Source: Moringa oleifera
Taxonomy: Eukaryota; Streptophyta; Magnoliopsida; Brassicales; Moringaceae
Assembly (NCBI GenBank): GCA_021397835.1
Contig: JAJFZO010000168.1
Span: forward strand, 3,162,001 to 3,226,000
Length of the DNA stretch: 64,000 nt
Reading direction: 5' to 3'
This document shows, piece by piece, positions 1-18,229 of this stretch. Within the stretch, counting starts at the first letter, position 1, and every line of letters begins with the position of its first letter. A program made the translations under genes and the position numbers. The notes under the pieces are model-generated. The model ran no database searches. It saw nothing but the letters and a program-made list of their open reading frames with translations, and was not told the DNA's origin.

Positions 1-159
1 ATGATTTTTCTTTTAGCCTTTGGGAAATGAAGCCCTACCCATGCCTTCAACTCATCAGCCACTAATTGGGGCACCACCAACAAATGTCCCAAACTGCAAA
101 GACGCTCTCCCAAATCTGATATCATTTGCATAAGATGAGAATGTGGTTGATCAGTCATC
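1..159 (-). CDS. possible exon of an unknown gene at the window edge
   Basis: The minus strand is open from about 159 to the window edge and reads as a smooth, amphipathic peptide of about 52 residues. It includes the stretch DLGERLCSLGHLLVVPQLVA followed by a DELKAWVG segment and a basic KAKRK end. A plausible 3' splice site (CTTTAG/G) precedes it at 161-160, and an in-frame ATG lies at 158-156. I do not recognise the protein, and it does not look like the adjoining LINE. It could be an internal exon of a gene continuing left of the window, captured host sequence, or chance. Low confidence because only 159 bases are visible. Confidence 0.25.
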
Positions 160-1500
160 CTAAAGATTGTTTAAAGAAGAGGTTTGTCCAAAGTCAGTTC
201 CCAAGCAAAGATGACCACTTTTGAAGAAACTTGGACCTATCAAATCAACTATCATGGTATTCATTGTACTTCCTAATGCTATTGTGAGTCTTCAATTACT
301 CTGAATAGGATTTGACTAAGAATTACTTGGTTTGACCTTCTCTCCAAAAAATTGTATATGTTTTATCCATATCAAGCCTAGATGCATAGATCCTTTCAAA
401 AAACCTACCCAAAATCCCTAGCCTCCCAATTTTGTACCTCCCTCCAAAATCCTTCCTCCCATGACACACTACTAGCCTAGAAAGTCTTCCTTAGGACTTC
501 TCCTTGGATCAAATGTCATGTCAAAACTTTATAAAAGAATCCAAACCACGTTCCTTCCTCTTCCCACACCTTCCTACTAGCGCTCCAAACACCATTTCCA
601 TAAGGTTTCCTCCTTAACACCTTTATACATCCGCTTTCCACCACCTCATATCTAGCTTTCCTCCAAAGACAATCTGTCTCCACCATACACCTCGACAACC
701 ACTTCTGCAAATGAGTCTATTAAAAGAAAAAAGGGATTTAATACCAATGCCCCATTTCTCTATCATTTGCTTAACAAAACCCCCATTTCACCAAGTGATA
801 CTTTAAGTCATCATCCAAACTTCCCCATAAAATTGTTGCTCCATTTACTCTAAGCTTAGGTCTAGACCCATTGAAATGGGAAACAAAGATATGAAATGAA
901 CCAGGTAGGCTTGACCTAGTGCTCCTTATTAACATCAACCTACTTCCCTGTAGTAAAGTAGAGTCTCTTCCAACCCACAAGTTTTCCCTCAAATCTCTAC
1001 ACCACCAAATTCCAAACAGTTTTTTCCTTATATTTTGCTCCCAATAGTAACCCAAGATGTTGCATGGTAATGTCCCAACCTTGCAATGCAGTGCACTAGC
1101 AAGACATTATCCATCCACTCTTTCCTCCAAAGGAATTAACTCACTCTCCCCCAAGTTAACTCCAAGACCCAAAGCCATCTTGAAGCCGAGTAAGATTCTC
1201 CTTAAGTTTATCATCCATGCCTCCACCCCATAAATGGTTGGTGTCGTTTGTGAATAATAGATGAAACACCTACGCCTCCCACCCCGCTATTGCCACCATG
1301 AAGCCAAAAATAATGTTGTTTTCTACCATTCTACTCAACATTCCATCTAAAGCTTGCACAAGTAAAATGAAGATAAAGGGAGATGAAGAGTCACCCTGTG
1401 GAAGACCTCTAGATAACTCAAAGAATGTGTTGCAACCCCATCCCCCCCAAAAAATTGTCCCACTTGGTCAAAAAGCTAATAAGAAGATTCTTCAAGCAGA
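160..1500 (-). mobile_element. degenerate non-LTR retrotransposon (LINE, L1-type) remnant
   Basis: Read on the minus strand, this holds broken pieces of a plant LINE polyprotein in the right order. Around 1410-1370 there is the reverse-transcriptase block RGLPQGDSSSPF. Around 1265-1240 is the catalytic block, decayed from F/YADD to FTND within HLLFTNDT. Around 970-900 is the post-catalytic GSRLMLIRSTRSSLPG block. Near 700-520 are fragments typical of the C-terminal zf-RVT region (LWRKARYE, PYGNGVWSASRKVWEE). Stops and frameshifts interrupt every frame, so it cannot be active. The borders are estimates. It lies downstream, in the sense direction, of the C3HC gene exons, so it may sit in an intron of that gene. 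Confidence 0.75.
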
Positions 1501-2803
1501 TAAGGTTAGTTTCCAGCCTAAGTTAAATGTTATAAATGTTAAGGTTCTCAAGCTACCCATCTTTTGTAGCTATTCATATCCCTCCAAAAAACGATAATTG
1601 TTATGTTAAGACATCTTCTCCAACATCAGTTAGTATTCCAGTTACAAACACCTTTTCCTTTTCAAAAATGTTTACAGCCTCAAGGAGTAGAATGATAGCT
1701 TGTAATACTAACGTCAATATGAATATAAATAACAGCATGTCAGCTACCATCAGCAATGAAGTCAGCCCTAATGCAACTTGCCTATAGCTATTTATCTCCG
1801 AAGTATATAATTATGCAGAGCCAGTTTTTTTCCAGATTCATCCAGATCTTCAAATCTGCCTCACACATACCCTTGTTCTTGTCAATAATCCTAGGGAGCA
1901 CGGAAGTCCTAGTGTGTGAAAGGGGAATAACATCAGTAATCTACTTCATTTAATCTCAGTTTTCCAATAAATGCCCGGTGCTTTGCTTTAACTATCACAT
2001 ATCAAGATGTTTTACACATCACTTCAGACAGGTGACTACAACCGACTGAGGCTCATACATGAAAAAGGACACAGAATCTCAATATGATTTAAACTGAATC
2101 CAAGAAAAGCCATGGACATGAGCAAGACTAAGTAGAAAGCATATGGCCTATAAGAAAGTTATGTCACGATCCTTTGAAGGAATCATACAGTTGACACAAG
2201 TCTTTTCAGACAGTTTCAGTTTTTCAAAAACTTTTGTGGGAAAAATCATAGTGAATCATAGTCTCCTGCTTTCACAAACAAAATTTTTGCCCTCAGTAGA
2301 CCTGCCCTTGATGGGAGAAAGGGTTCAGGGGAAGATACCATGGCTGTCATTCCACCTGAGTACCAGCAAACTGATTTCACAAAATATTTGCAGTTATAGG
2401 AAACAGGACAGATTAAATTAGTCAACACCTCAACTATTCAAAATGTACTTCCTACAAACAGTCTAAAGGAACTTCTTGACAAATGAGCAGGTGAAGCACA
2501 AAAGATGCATGCAGCAAAGTTTGTTTAAAAAACATTTCCAAGAAAAAATGCAGCACTAAAAAATGCAAATACAAGCATACAGGAGGGACTAGCAAATGCT
2601 GACAGATGAAAAATGATAAACACTGAGGTGCACATAAATGACTCTGCAAAGTACAAGTACACATAGATACCTATTCCATAATGGAATAGGAACTGTGCCG
2701 TCCAGTATGCAATATGATATGATAAACAAGGGTTATTCAAGTAACCAAAAACGGATGGCTTACAGCCAAACATATGTGCGAACATATAAACATAAAGATA
2801 TAC
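1501..2803. other. non-coding stretch left of the C3HC exon 2 (intron or 3' flank)
   Basis: I looked here on the minus strand for the next exons of the C3HC zinc-finger gene (the conserved cysteines and the W-V-N-V-D block that should follow KPSNWFGKPK) and found none. Short open frames exist but do not resemble known families. It is best read as intron sequence of a gene continuing left of the window, or the flank of a truncated copy. Confidence 0.4.
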
Positions 2804-5391
2804 CTTAGGCTTCCCAAACCAATTTGAAGGCTTAAATGTAGACAAACGCCTCAGTAAATCCCCTCTTTCCCATGGCCTACATGAAGGTCTTGATGATCCA
2901 AGAGCAGATCCACCAGCACTTGTGCTTTGCGAAGTCCAAGGTGCCTGCGAACCAACACAAGATAGAGAAGCAGCTTTTGTATTATGTCCATGACCAGACC
3001 ACTCTATACTGCCAACATTTGCAGGAACAGCAGGTGAGGAAGCTCCAGCAGAACTGAACAAGACAGCACACATCAACTAATAAAAATTAGGATATATATT
3101 TACAAATTTCATTATAATTAAATCACATAGAAAAAATAATGTATCACATAGTTATTCTACTCTGCAAATGTTCAGACCTTCTAGGTAAACTCCACAGTTA
3201 TCCTGTCACTGGGATGAGGGTTGCTTTGTACAGGCAAATAAGTTAACCAGCAGTGTCGCGTTCATGTAATTAGCAATCACAATAGTGATAGAGAATTTAA
3301 TTAACTTCAAGATGATTTGAAAAATTGCAGAAATTTATTACACAACCATACAGTAACACAAGGCACCAACCTGTTAGTTTGATTAAAGCCGTTGCACCAT
3401 TACAAGGACCAAGATTTTTTTTTTTCTTTTATCAGAACAAAGAAAATTGACTTGATAAAAAATTAATCTTGAATGGCATTCATAAAATCTTGCTAAACCT
3501 AGGTATTCTTTTCACATATTATCACACAAGTTATAATTGCAATTTCCATTTCAGTCACTCAGCATAGACTTTCCAAAAGTTAAAATGTGATATACAGTTA
3601 TATCTATCTTTATTTTTTATAAGACATGTGATATGGTATAGTATAGCTTACATTTAAAAAGGGTTCTTCCCTCTTCCATAGTATGGTACTATGGTATGTA
3701 TTTCTTCATATGCCACTCTTCCACAAAAAACAGATTTTGGAAGAAGCATAAATGCTTTGTTATTTATTCATTATGCATCAAAATTCCAACAGACACCTAG
3801 AAACATGTTAACATGTAACTGGTTGGAGCATTTGGCAAAGAGAATACGAATATTCTTATGTTCCCTCTATGATGAGAAAATTATGGGGAAAAATAGGAGG
3901 AAAAATGTATTACAATAATCTGTGTTTCAGTCTGAAGAATAGCACAAGTACAATTGTAAGGGCAACAATACAGTACATGCTTCACACCATAAATGGAATG
4001 CTAGGAGACAATAACCTAGTTTGCCTACTTAAATCTAAACATTGACTTTTGATATTCGGATAGATTCGTCTAATTAGTATTATTTACCAATTACACTAGC
4101 AAGAGATCTAAGAATCAGTATGTTTACCATCCAACCTTGGAAGTTGGACAGATTCTGTAAGTTCAAAGATATAAGCAGCCTAATTTATGCCTTGCTATAC
4201 TTTTCAGTCGTTTAAAATTTAATTTATCTTTCAATGAACATCTCAGCCAGGCTCTCTTGTACTGTATTAAAAATTTTAAGATGCCAATCATTAATTGGAT
4301 GTTAAAACCAGAGAATTGAACCTGAAGTCTACAGCATGCATATAAATTAGAAAGAGAGTACCTTGATGCATGCCAACTGAAAAGTCAAGTGAGAAAGACA
4401 TTTGAAACAAAATATAATATGCAAAAAAGAATGAATAATATGTTAGGCTTCACTGAGTTTCCTTTTTGATTACACATTTCATCAATTCGACTACCATCTT
4501 CTTTCATTTTTTTTCAGCACCTACTAACATAAGATTGAGAACCCAGGCATAAATGCAACACTCTCTATCCACCTCTGCAGCGAACAACTCAATAGCCAAC
4601 AAAACAGAGCAGAAAAACATTGCACATATTCCTTGCTGCGGAAGCTAATTTTTTGTCCACCAGACAATCTTAGGTGCAAGAAGCAAAACTCAAATGTCAA
4701 TAATTACCAAATCTATGAACATTTTTGTTGAGATTCACCCCATAAAGGATATTTGGACACAAAGGGGAATTTAGGAGCAGCTTGATCAAATTAGGAAAAG
4801 GGTAAAAGACTTAGCCTTAAGTTCACTTTTCCCCCTTTTCTTGACAAATAATCAGCAAAAAAAAGCAACAATAGAAATTGAATTCCACAATCTTTTTCCT
4901 CCTCTGCCGAGAAACCAAATATAACCAAAAGGTTTCAACACTAACTCTGTGAAATCAAAACAAAAACTGGCATTTTTTCCACTCCCCAAGTTCCTGCACA
5001 CTGAATGTCTGGTTTGCAGGACAGACACACTGATGCCAAAACTCATCCAACACAGAATCAAGCTAATTCTATTTCCTTTCCTCATTTTCTTTCTAGAAGA
5101 ACCACTCAAAAAAAAAAAAGGTAATACTTCAAATTTTGAGTCTCACATTTTATTTTCTCAGCTTCCTCGTCAATCAAAAACAACTCGTCCAAACAAATCT
5201 AGACACACAGGCACCAAAAACCCCAAAATCACAGAAACCGAGCAAATTCATAACCCTAGAGTTACGAGTAGATTCAACACTCAAAATAAAAGCATAATCG
5301 CTGCGCATAGATTTATAAAACGGAGAGGGAAAGAAAGAGAGAAGAGAAAGACGGGAGGGACTAGGTACCTTGCTGCAGGAGTGGGATCCAT
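2804..5391 (-). CDS. C3HC zinc-finger protein (ILP1/NIPA/MEM1 family), N-terminal exons only
   Basis: Two coding exons can be joined: exon 1 at 5391-5369 (MDPTPAA plus two bases, donor AG/GTACC) and exon 2 at 3053-2804 (acceptor TTCAG/T, donor AAG/GTATAT). Together they give 91 codons in a single phase. The protein starts MDPTPAASSAGASSP, has a Ser/Gly-rich stretch with the WSGHGHNTKAASLSCVGSQ block, and ends CRPWERGDLLRRLSTFKPSN then WFGKPK. That is the entry to the C3HC (zf-C3HC) domain of plant NIPA/ILP1-like proteins. Family members are nuclear; Arabidopsis relatives are linked to endoreduplication control or DNA demethylation. The zinc-binding cysteines and the rest of the protein are not visible in this window, so the gene continues to the left or is truncated. 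The intron between the exons is 2.3 kb and shows no recognisable insertion. Confidence 0.8.
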
Positions 5392-5560
5392 GGTCCCTCC
5401 AGAGCTAATAACCTCTTCTCTCATTTTCCCCTTTTCTCCTCTTCAGGAGTACTTCGAAATGAGAAATGAAATAGTCGTTTGATAGAGAGTGTACATGCGT
5501 GGCGGGTAATGAAGAGTCAAAACTCCGTGACGAGGACCGGTCCGGGTCGTGGGTCGGATT
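5392..5560 (-). promoter_or_regulatory. 5' leader and proximal promoter of the C3HC gene
   Basis: The sequence just upstream of the ATG is purine/pyrimidine-rich (CCTCTTCTCT-type runs). It is followed by a short GC-rich patch (GACGAGGACCGGTCCGGGTC at about 5532-5551), and then composition drops abruptly to very AT-rich DNA. I see no clear TATA box. The role is inferred from position only. Confidence 0.4.
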
Positions 5561-8500
5561 TTAGTATCGATGCCAATTTGCTGTCAAAAATTAATAAGAA
5601 ATTGAAATTTGATATTTCAAAATGAAAACATTTCCCTCCCTTTCTATAATAATATCTTGAACCTCAATTTCCAAATATAAATGGTTTTAAAATGGCACAA
5701 TGCACAAAATTAATTTAATGTATTTTAAAATTTTATATGTATTATATAATATAAAATTCATATATTATAATATTAAAACTTATTTTTTGATATTATTAAT
5801 TTATAACTTCTGGTGATTAGATTATTAAACTAAGTTATACAAATATCATTTTCTATATCAACGTACTTTTACAACAAATTAAGTTCCATTTTAAGAGAAT
5901 ATAATATGAATTATTTTGTTCATATATAATTTAATGATAATTTTTTAAATTAAAATAAATATAATACAAAAAATTAAAAAGTGCCATTTAAAAGAATATA
6001 AACATGTTATACTCTATTAAAACTCATAAAAGTGTACTTTCTACGATTCACTTGATTGAACAAAAATATAATTAACAAATATTGAAAGCTAAAAATAAAA
6101 AATACTGTAAAATATATGAAAAATCTTGAATTTTTTTTTATTCGAACTTTGATTGTCAACATGTATACAACAAACCACACTTTATTAATTTGTTTAAATC
6201 GGATCTTGATTTAAAAATAATAATATTTTCATTATTGAAATACCTAAGACATTATTTAAATAGATTTTGTATTTTATTTTAAATTTATTTTTAATTTTAA
6301 ATAATTTTTAATTAATGATGGTGAGCTTTTAAATTTTTAATAATATAATTTTTTAAAAAAAATAGTACTAAAAAAATTTGATTCTTTTAATGATAGCTAA
6401 AATATTTTTTAAAAATTTATGAAAAAAATTGTGTTAATGTTAGTTGTAAAAAAATTTTAATTTAAATATCTATAAATTTTAAACTTTTTGATAAAGTTAA
6501 ATTTGATCCAAATTGATAAATCAAGATCTGTTTGAATATGTTTTGAAAATCAAATTTTGATTAAAAAGAGAGAAAATAAAACCTAAACTTTTGAATTATA
6601 TTTATCCTAAAAAATCTTAAATTTATATCTATAAATAAATAAATAAATAATAAAACTCACTATTTCATAGCTATATATATATATATATATAAACTTTCAT
6701 TATAATAAATAATAAAAAAGGGAAAACATAAAAATTGTTATCACAAATTATAGAGTTTCATAATTTCCTTTTGTTTCTACAGTAATAGCGTAAAAAACAC
6801 ATTTATTTTGAATTTATAATAATTATTACAGTTTGATTTTTTTAAAAAAAAGCATTCTAAATTTTGCTTGCCAAAATTTGTTGACATAAAATAATTTTGG
6901 GTAAATGTCATTTTAATGAGTTTTACTCTCTCTAGTTAAATCTCAATTTTAAAATATCTTCAAACAAATTTAGATTTATTTACTTAGTTTAAATTAGACC
7001 TTAATAAAAATTATAGTAAAATTTTAATGATATTTTTATTGTTAAAATATGTAAAAAAAAATTACTCAAATAGATTTTAAATTTTATTTTGATTTCATCT
7101 TTTAAATTTGAATAATTTTTTATTGACATGTTTTTTTATGAATTTTAAAACTTTCAATAATATGTATTTTTAAAAAATTAATACAAAAAATTTTAAATTT
7201 TTTTGTGACAATAGTTTGACTATTTTTTTATATATTTGAAAAAAATTTAAGTTAAAATTTATTATATAAATTTTTAATTTGAGTATGTTTAATTTGTTAA
7301 ATTTTTTGATAGAGTTTAGTTTATTGTAATTTAATAAATAAAGTTTGTTTAGATACATTTTAAAAGTTAAAATTTAATTGAGAACAATAAAATTTTAAAT
7401 TTTAAATAATTTTACTTAATAATTTATAAATATTTATATAACCGTAACTTTTGTTAATCCATTAAATCTTTTTTTATAATGATTGAGGAATTGATATTTA
7501 TATTTATTATAATTTTAATGACAAGAAGTTATGACATTTAGTTTTTAAAAAATTATTTTTTAGTTAAGCTATCATTTTCAAGGATACATATATAAATTTT
7601 TAGGTAAATATTATTTAAAACTTTGAGTTTTACTCTCTCATTTCAATTAAACATTAACTTACAAAATATATCCAAACAAATTTTAAACATTAACTCAAAA
7701 TGATTATGAAAAATTAATAATTTTTTTATTATTAAAAATCAGTAAAAACTACTTAAATAGATTTTACACTTTATTTTGATTTTATTTCTCAAATTTAAAA
7801 TTTTTTCACTAATCAGCTATTTTATGAATTTTTAAAATTTTTAATAGTATATTTTTAAAAAATATATTTTTATTACTTAAATAAATTTAATTTTTTATAA
7901 TGATAGTTTAAATATTTTATTATATTCTTGAAAAATTATATATCAAAATTCATTATAAGGTACATTTAATTTGAATATTTCTAATGTTTAAAATTTTCAA
8001 TAGAGTTTAATTTGAGTAAAATTGAAATGTTAAGATTTATTTGGATAAAGTTTGAAAATAAAGATTTAATTGAAGAGGGAGGGTAAAATCAAAATTTTAA
8101 ATAATATTTAACCTAAATTTTTATTAAATCTTTTTAATTAAAATTTTTATTATGTCAATTGATTCAATTACATATTTAAATTTTTAATTCGATTATATTA
8201 ATTTTTTTAAAATAATAAAAGATTCTTTTGAAATTTTTTTACAGTTTTAATATTTCCTTAAGTTCTTTTTTTTTTCAATTAACATTTTTTGTTATTTTCA
8301 AATTATTTTAAAATAATTTCAATTTTTCTAAAATAAAATGTAATTTGATCCATATTAAAATTTTTAATATAAAATTATGTAAAATTAATATAATAAGATT
8401 TATATTATAAAAAGACATAAAATAAAAGCTTCTTTTATATTTATCCTACTTTCATTATTGAATGATGGTCATGTTGATGGAAAATTAATCTCATTCAAAT

Positions 8501-8900
8501 TTTTAGACTTGAGAACCCATTTTCTATATGAAATCCTGTAAATTGATACTTGAATATCAGTTTCTCACATAGGCTGCAAGTACCGTTTATCGCGGCTTAC
8601 ATACTCACTTCCCCATGGTTCTTGGGAAAAAAAAAAAAAGGATCTTTTATACATTAACGAATCCTAATAATGAAATGTCTTCAGGTTTTATCAAATAGTA
8701 ATACAGATTGAATTTTAAGGATGCAAGTGTCAATATCCATAATAATACATATATATAAAGGCATTTTTCACTTAAATACATGCAATCTATTCAACAAAAT
8801 ATTTTCAACTCCTCAAACACAATTTTCCAAATCTTACCAGCTAGATTATTACACTTGAGACAAACAAACTTGATCAATTAATAAAAATGTGAAAACAGAT
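5561..8900. repeat. AT-rich spacer with three diverged tandem copies of one module
   Basis: No gene is visible here. Three stretches align module by module in the same orientation: about 6180-6600, 6960-7400 and 7640-8110. The shared anchor is an AAATAGATTTT block (6258, 7068, 7755), followed by an A/T stretch, a TTTTATGAATTTTAAAA-like block, an ACAATAGTTT/ATGATAGTTT block and an AATAGAGTTTAATTTGA-like block. Spacing between copies is about 810 and 690 bp. A copy in the opposite orientation occurs near 44.1-44.9 kb. The family is unknown; it may be a decayed LTR-type or non-autonomous element. An (AT)n microsatellite lies near 6672-6691. Confidence 0.6.
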
Positions 8901-9038
8901 TCAAGTTCCAAGCCACCTCATAGATGGCAGAGGCCAAACAAAGCTGAAAATCTGCAACCAAAAGTTTTATGGTTATGAGACACAACAATCACAAAGCCAC
9001 CTACCATTCTTCGGAGAAATAACCATAAAGAGAACATA

Positions 9039-15631
<6,593 letters not shown>

Positions 15632-16260
15632 GTGATTCCTTTCTCTGTCTCCACAATTTGCTTCACGCTTTGTCTCTGCAATCCTCTTCACTGTCTCGCT
15701 CCAGAAAATAGTTATCTTTAAGTTACTCCCTCTTTAAAAATATCCTCCCTTCCAGCTTCTCTCAGCAGAGATATTTGTCTCATTAATCAAGACCTCTTCT
15801 TCTTGCATGGTTGCCACACCTGAGACTTCGCCACACTCATCTTTCCCTCTTCCTTTCCCCCTTAAATTCTCACAACAAAAGAACAACAAAATCTAATTAT
15901 AGAACCCCTATAATCCTCGTTTTTGCATTTATCACGAAGAAAACCCCGAGAGTTTGAACTTCCATATGCACGGAAAAAATAATCAAAAGCTCGACAGTTA
16001 AGGAAAATTGATCACGGAAGGGCAATGATTGGAGTTGACCGTCGGATCAAGCATGAACCCTACGGAAACGGATAAATCAACGGAGAGGAAATCGGTGTAA
16101 TAAATGACCTTAAAAGATTTGAGACAAACGGTCGATTTGCTTCCGATTTTCCGAGAAAGAGCAATCACCTTGTTTCTCTCTGTTTCCTTTTCCTCTAGGC
16201 AGAGAATTCTTAGCACTGATCTCGAGGGAAATCACACTGAGAATCGCAGTAGAAGCTTAT
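15632..16260 (-). promoter_or_regulatory. 5' leader and promoter region of the CIPK23-type gene
   Basis: No coding sequence is visible. The first ~130 bp upstream of the ATG are CT/GA-rich and contain one in-frame ATG (15691). GC content is higher than in the AT-rich DNA beyond 16320, consistent with a leader and core promoter. I see no clear TATA box. Confidence 0.35.
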
Positions 16261-16319
16261 AGATCTGTGCATCTTTTGGGAGGCACTAATTATGGGATTA
16301 ATTCCGAGCTTAGATGGGA

Positions 16320-17870
16320 CTGACTCCAATCATTTCGTATTTTATAATTACACAAAGTTATCAATATTTCAACCATTTAATAAAAATATATATATGATAT
16401 GCCAAATTATTAATTTTATATTTTTAATTTAATTGGCCAATAATTTTGTAAATTTCAATAAAATAAACTAATATAATCATTTGAATATGTGAAAAAATAG
16501 ATATAATTAATTAAATTACAACATTAAATTAATATCACATATACATATGATACTACATCGGTAATTTCTCAATTTTTAGATTTAATTGTTATAATTAATA
16601 ATTAAAAATATTTAAAAAATTATGAACTCATATTCCATGCTTGATGAGTTAGGACAAAGTCGGAAAAGATTAAATTAACTGGTTAAAGAAATTCCAATAT
16701 GGTTTGGGAGGTCCAACCAGAGTGGCAGAAGGAGTTGTTGGAAATGAGGATTCAAATTCGGTGAAGTGAACGCAAGGGTTCTGACAAAGTGATAGGTTTC
16801 TTGAAAATAATAAACAAATAACAATAATTGCAGAATCATTTTCATTAATTTATGCAAACATAGTACTGGAGAACACCTCCATGGGACAGTGAAATTAAAA
16901 ATTGTTTAATGCAATAAGAAACTTAAGATCATTTCCAATCTTCAATATTATATTTAATATAAAAGTATATTCTTAGAATATTTCAAGAACAATTTTTTTA
17001 ATTTTAAACTCATTTATATCCAATTAATATTATAAATATATCTTTAATAATATTATATAATAGTTGTCAATAAATAATATTTTTAACATTAATTAATTTG
17101 TTTAGGATAACAAAATAATTAATTTAACTTATTTTTTAATTAATTTATTTTAGATAAATAAATTTTTTTAATTAACTATGCTTTTGAAGTAATTTTTTAA
17201 AACTAATTATTTAATCTAATTTTTATTTTTTAATTGATATTTATTTTATTTAAATTTTTATTCAATTATTTCTATGCGTTGATGACAAGGCTTATTTAGG
17301 TTCCAAGGGCTACCCTAGTAAAAGGGCTTGGATTTTTTTTTTTTTTTAAGGCTTTCTCTTTTATTACAAAGTTGGTGACAGCAAAAGTGCTTGGCCCTTG
17401 CAAGTACAAAGTAATGGCATTTAATCCAACTTGATGCCAATGATACTTTTTATAATCAAGATTCCTTTGAAGAAGTTTACATGGATCTTTTTCCAAAATA
17501 TTAGACATCATAGTGATTTGGGATACCTAAGTAGGAACTAGTTTGTAAATTGCACAAGTTTATTTACAGTCTCAAGTAAGCTTCTCAATAATGGTGTACC
17601 AAGTCCTCTCACACATTAATTCAATTTGACTTTATTACCTTTAAATCAAATTATTTTTTATTCATTAAGAGAGAATGATCTTTCATTGCACTACTGGTAT
17701 ATATTAATAATATTATTATCACTTGATCTAATCTTCAACATATATACGAGGTGCATGCCCTATCATATTCCTTGCTGAAATTTAAAGATTTAACGCTTTG
17801 AAGTGTTTATTGGATTTGAAAATTGTGAGATCATCTCATAGCATTATTTTGTCTTAAAGACAATATGCAC
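16320..17870. other. AT-rich intergenic DNA
   Basis: Long A/T runs are interrupted by patches of average composition (16680-16900, 17280-17860). I see no gene, RNA gene or intact repeat. Part of the right-hand side probably belongs to the copia remnant that becomes recognisable at 17.9 kb. Confidence 0.5.
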
Positions 17871-17874
17871 TTTA

Positions 17875-18225
17875 ACTTTTAATATCCAAAGTTGTAAACC
17901 AATTGCATTGCCAATGGACCCTAAGCTTCATCTTAATAATTCTGATAGTGAGCTTCTATTAGATCTTTTTACCTATCAATGGTTCATTGGATGCTTTTCA
18001 TATTTTACGTTGTCTAGGCTAGATATCACCTTTGCAATATATAAATTTAGCTAGTGTCTAGCTCATGTAAGAGTTCATCATCTTCAAATAGTCTGTCATC
18101 TTCTTTGGTACTTGAAGAACCATCTAGAGCAAGGTTATAATTTTTTTTTTCATTTCCTCTTGTTTTAAATTGAAGGTATTCTTTGATTCAGACCAAGGAA
18201 CTTACCTAAACTCCCATGAGTATGT
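17875..18225 (+). mobile_element. Ty1/copia retrotransposon fragment (RT C-terminal region)
   Basis: Frame-shifted translation on the plus strand gives the end of a copia reverse transcriptase in order: PIALPMDPKLHLNNSDSELL, then a short block YQWFIGCFSYFTLSRLDITF (canonical: Y-R-x-L-I-G-x-L-x-Y-L-T-x-T-R-P-D-I-x-F), then SxCLAHVRVHHLQIVCHLLW and YLKNHLEQG, then GILDSDQGTY (canonical G-x-x-D-x-D-W-A). Key positions such as RPDI are altered to RLDI, and there is an in-frame stop. It is a dead fragment without LTRs that I can identify. Confidence 0.75.
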
Positions 18226-18229
18226 TACT

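Noticed and set aside
2525..3076. 183-codon minus-strand open frame read as one protein
   Set aside because: Only the part at 3053-2804 is conserved; it runs through a good donor (AAG/GTATAT) into intron-like sequence.
4949..5482. 177-codon open frame on the plus strand
   Set aside because: Antisense to exon 1 and the leader of the C3HC gene; composition is Lys/Thr/Ser-rich as expected from reverse-reading CT-rich leader DNA; no domain.
15632..15691. Upstream in-frame ATG giving a 20-residue longer CIPK23
   Set aside because: The extension is Lys/Arg/Glu-rich leader-like sequence; the family start MASR lies at 15631. Kept only as an alternative.
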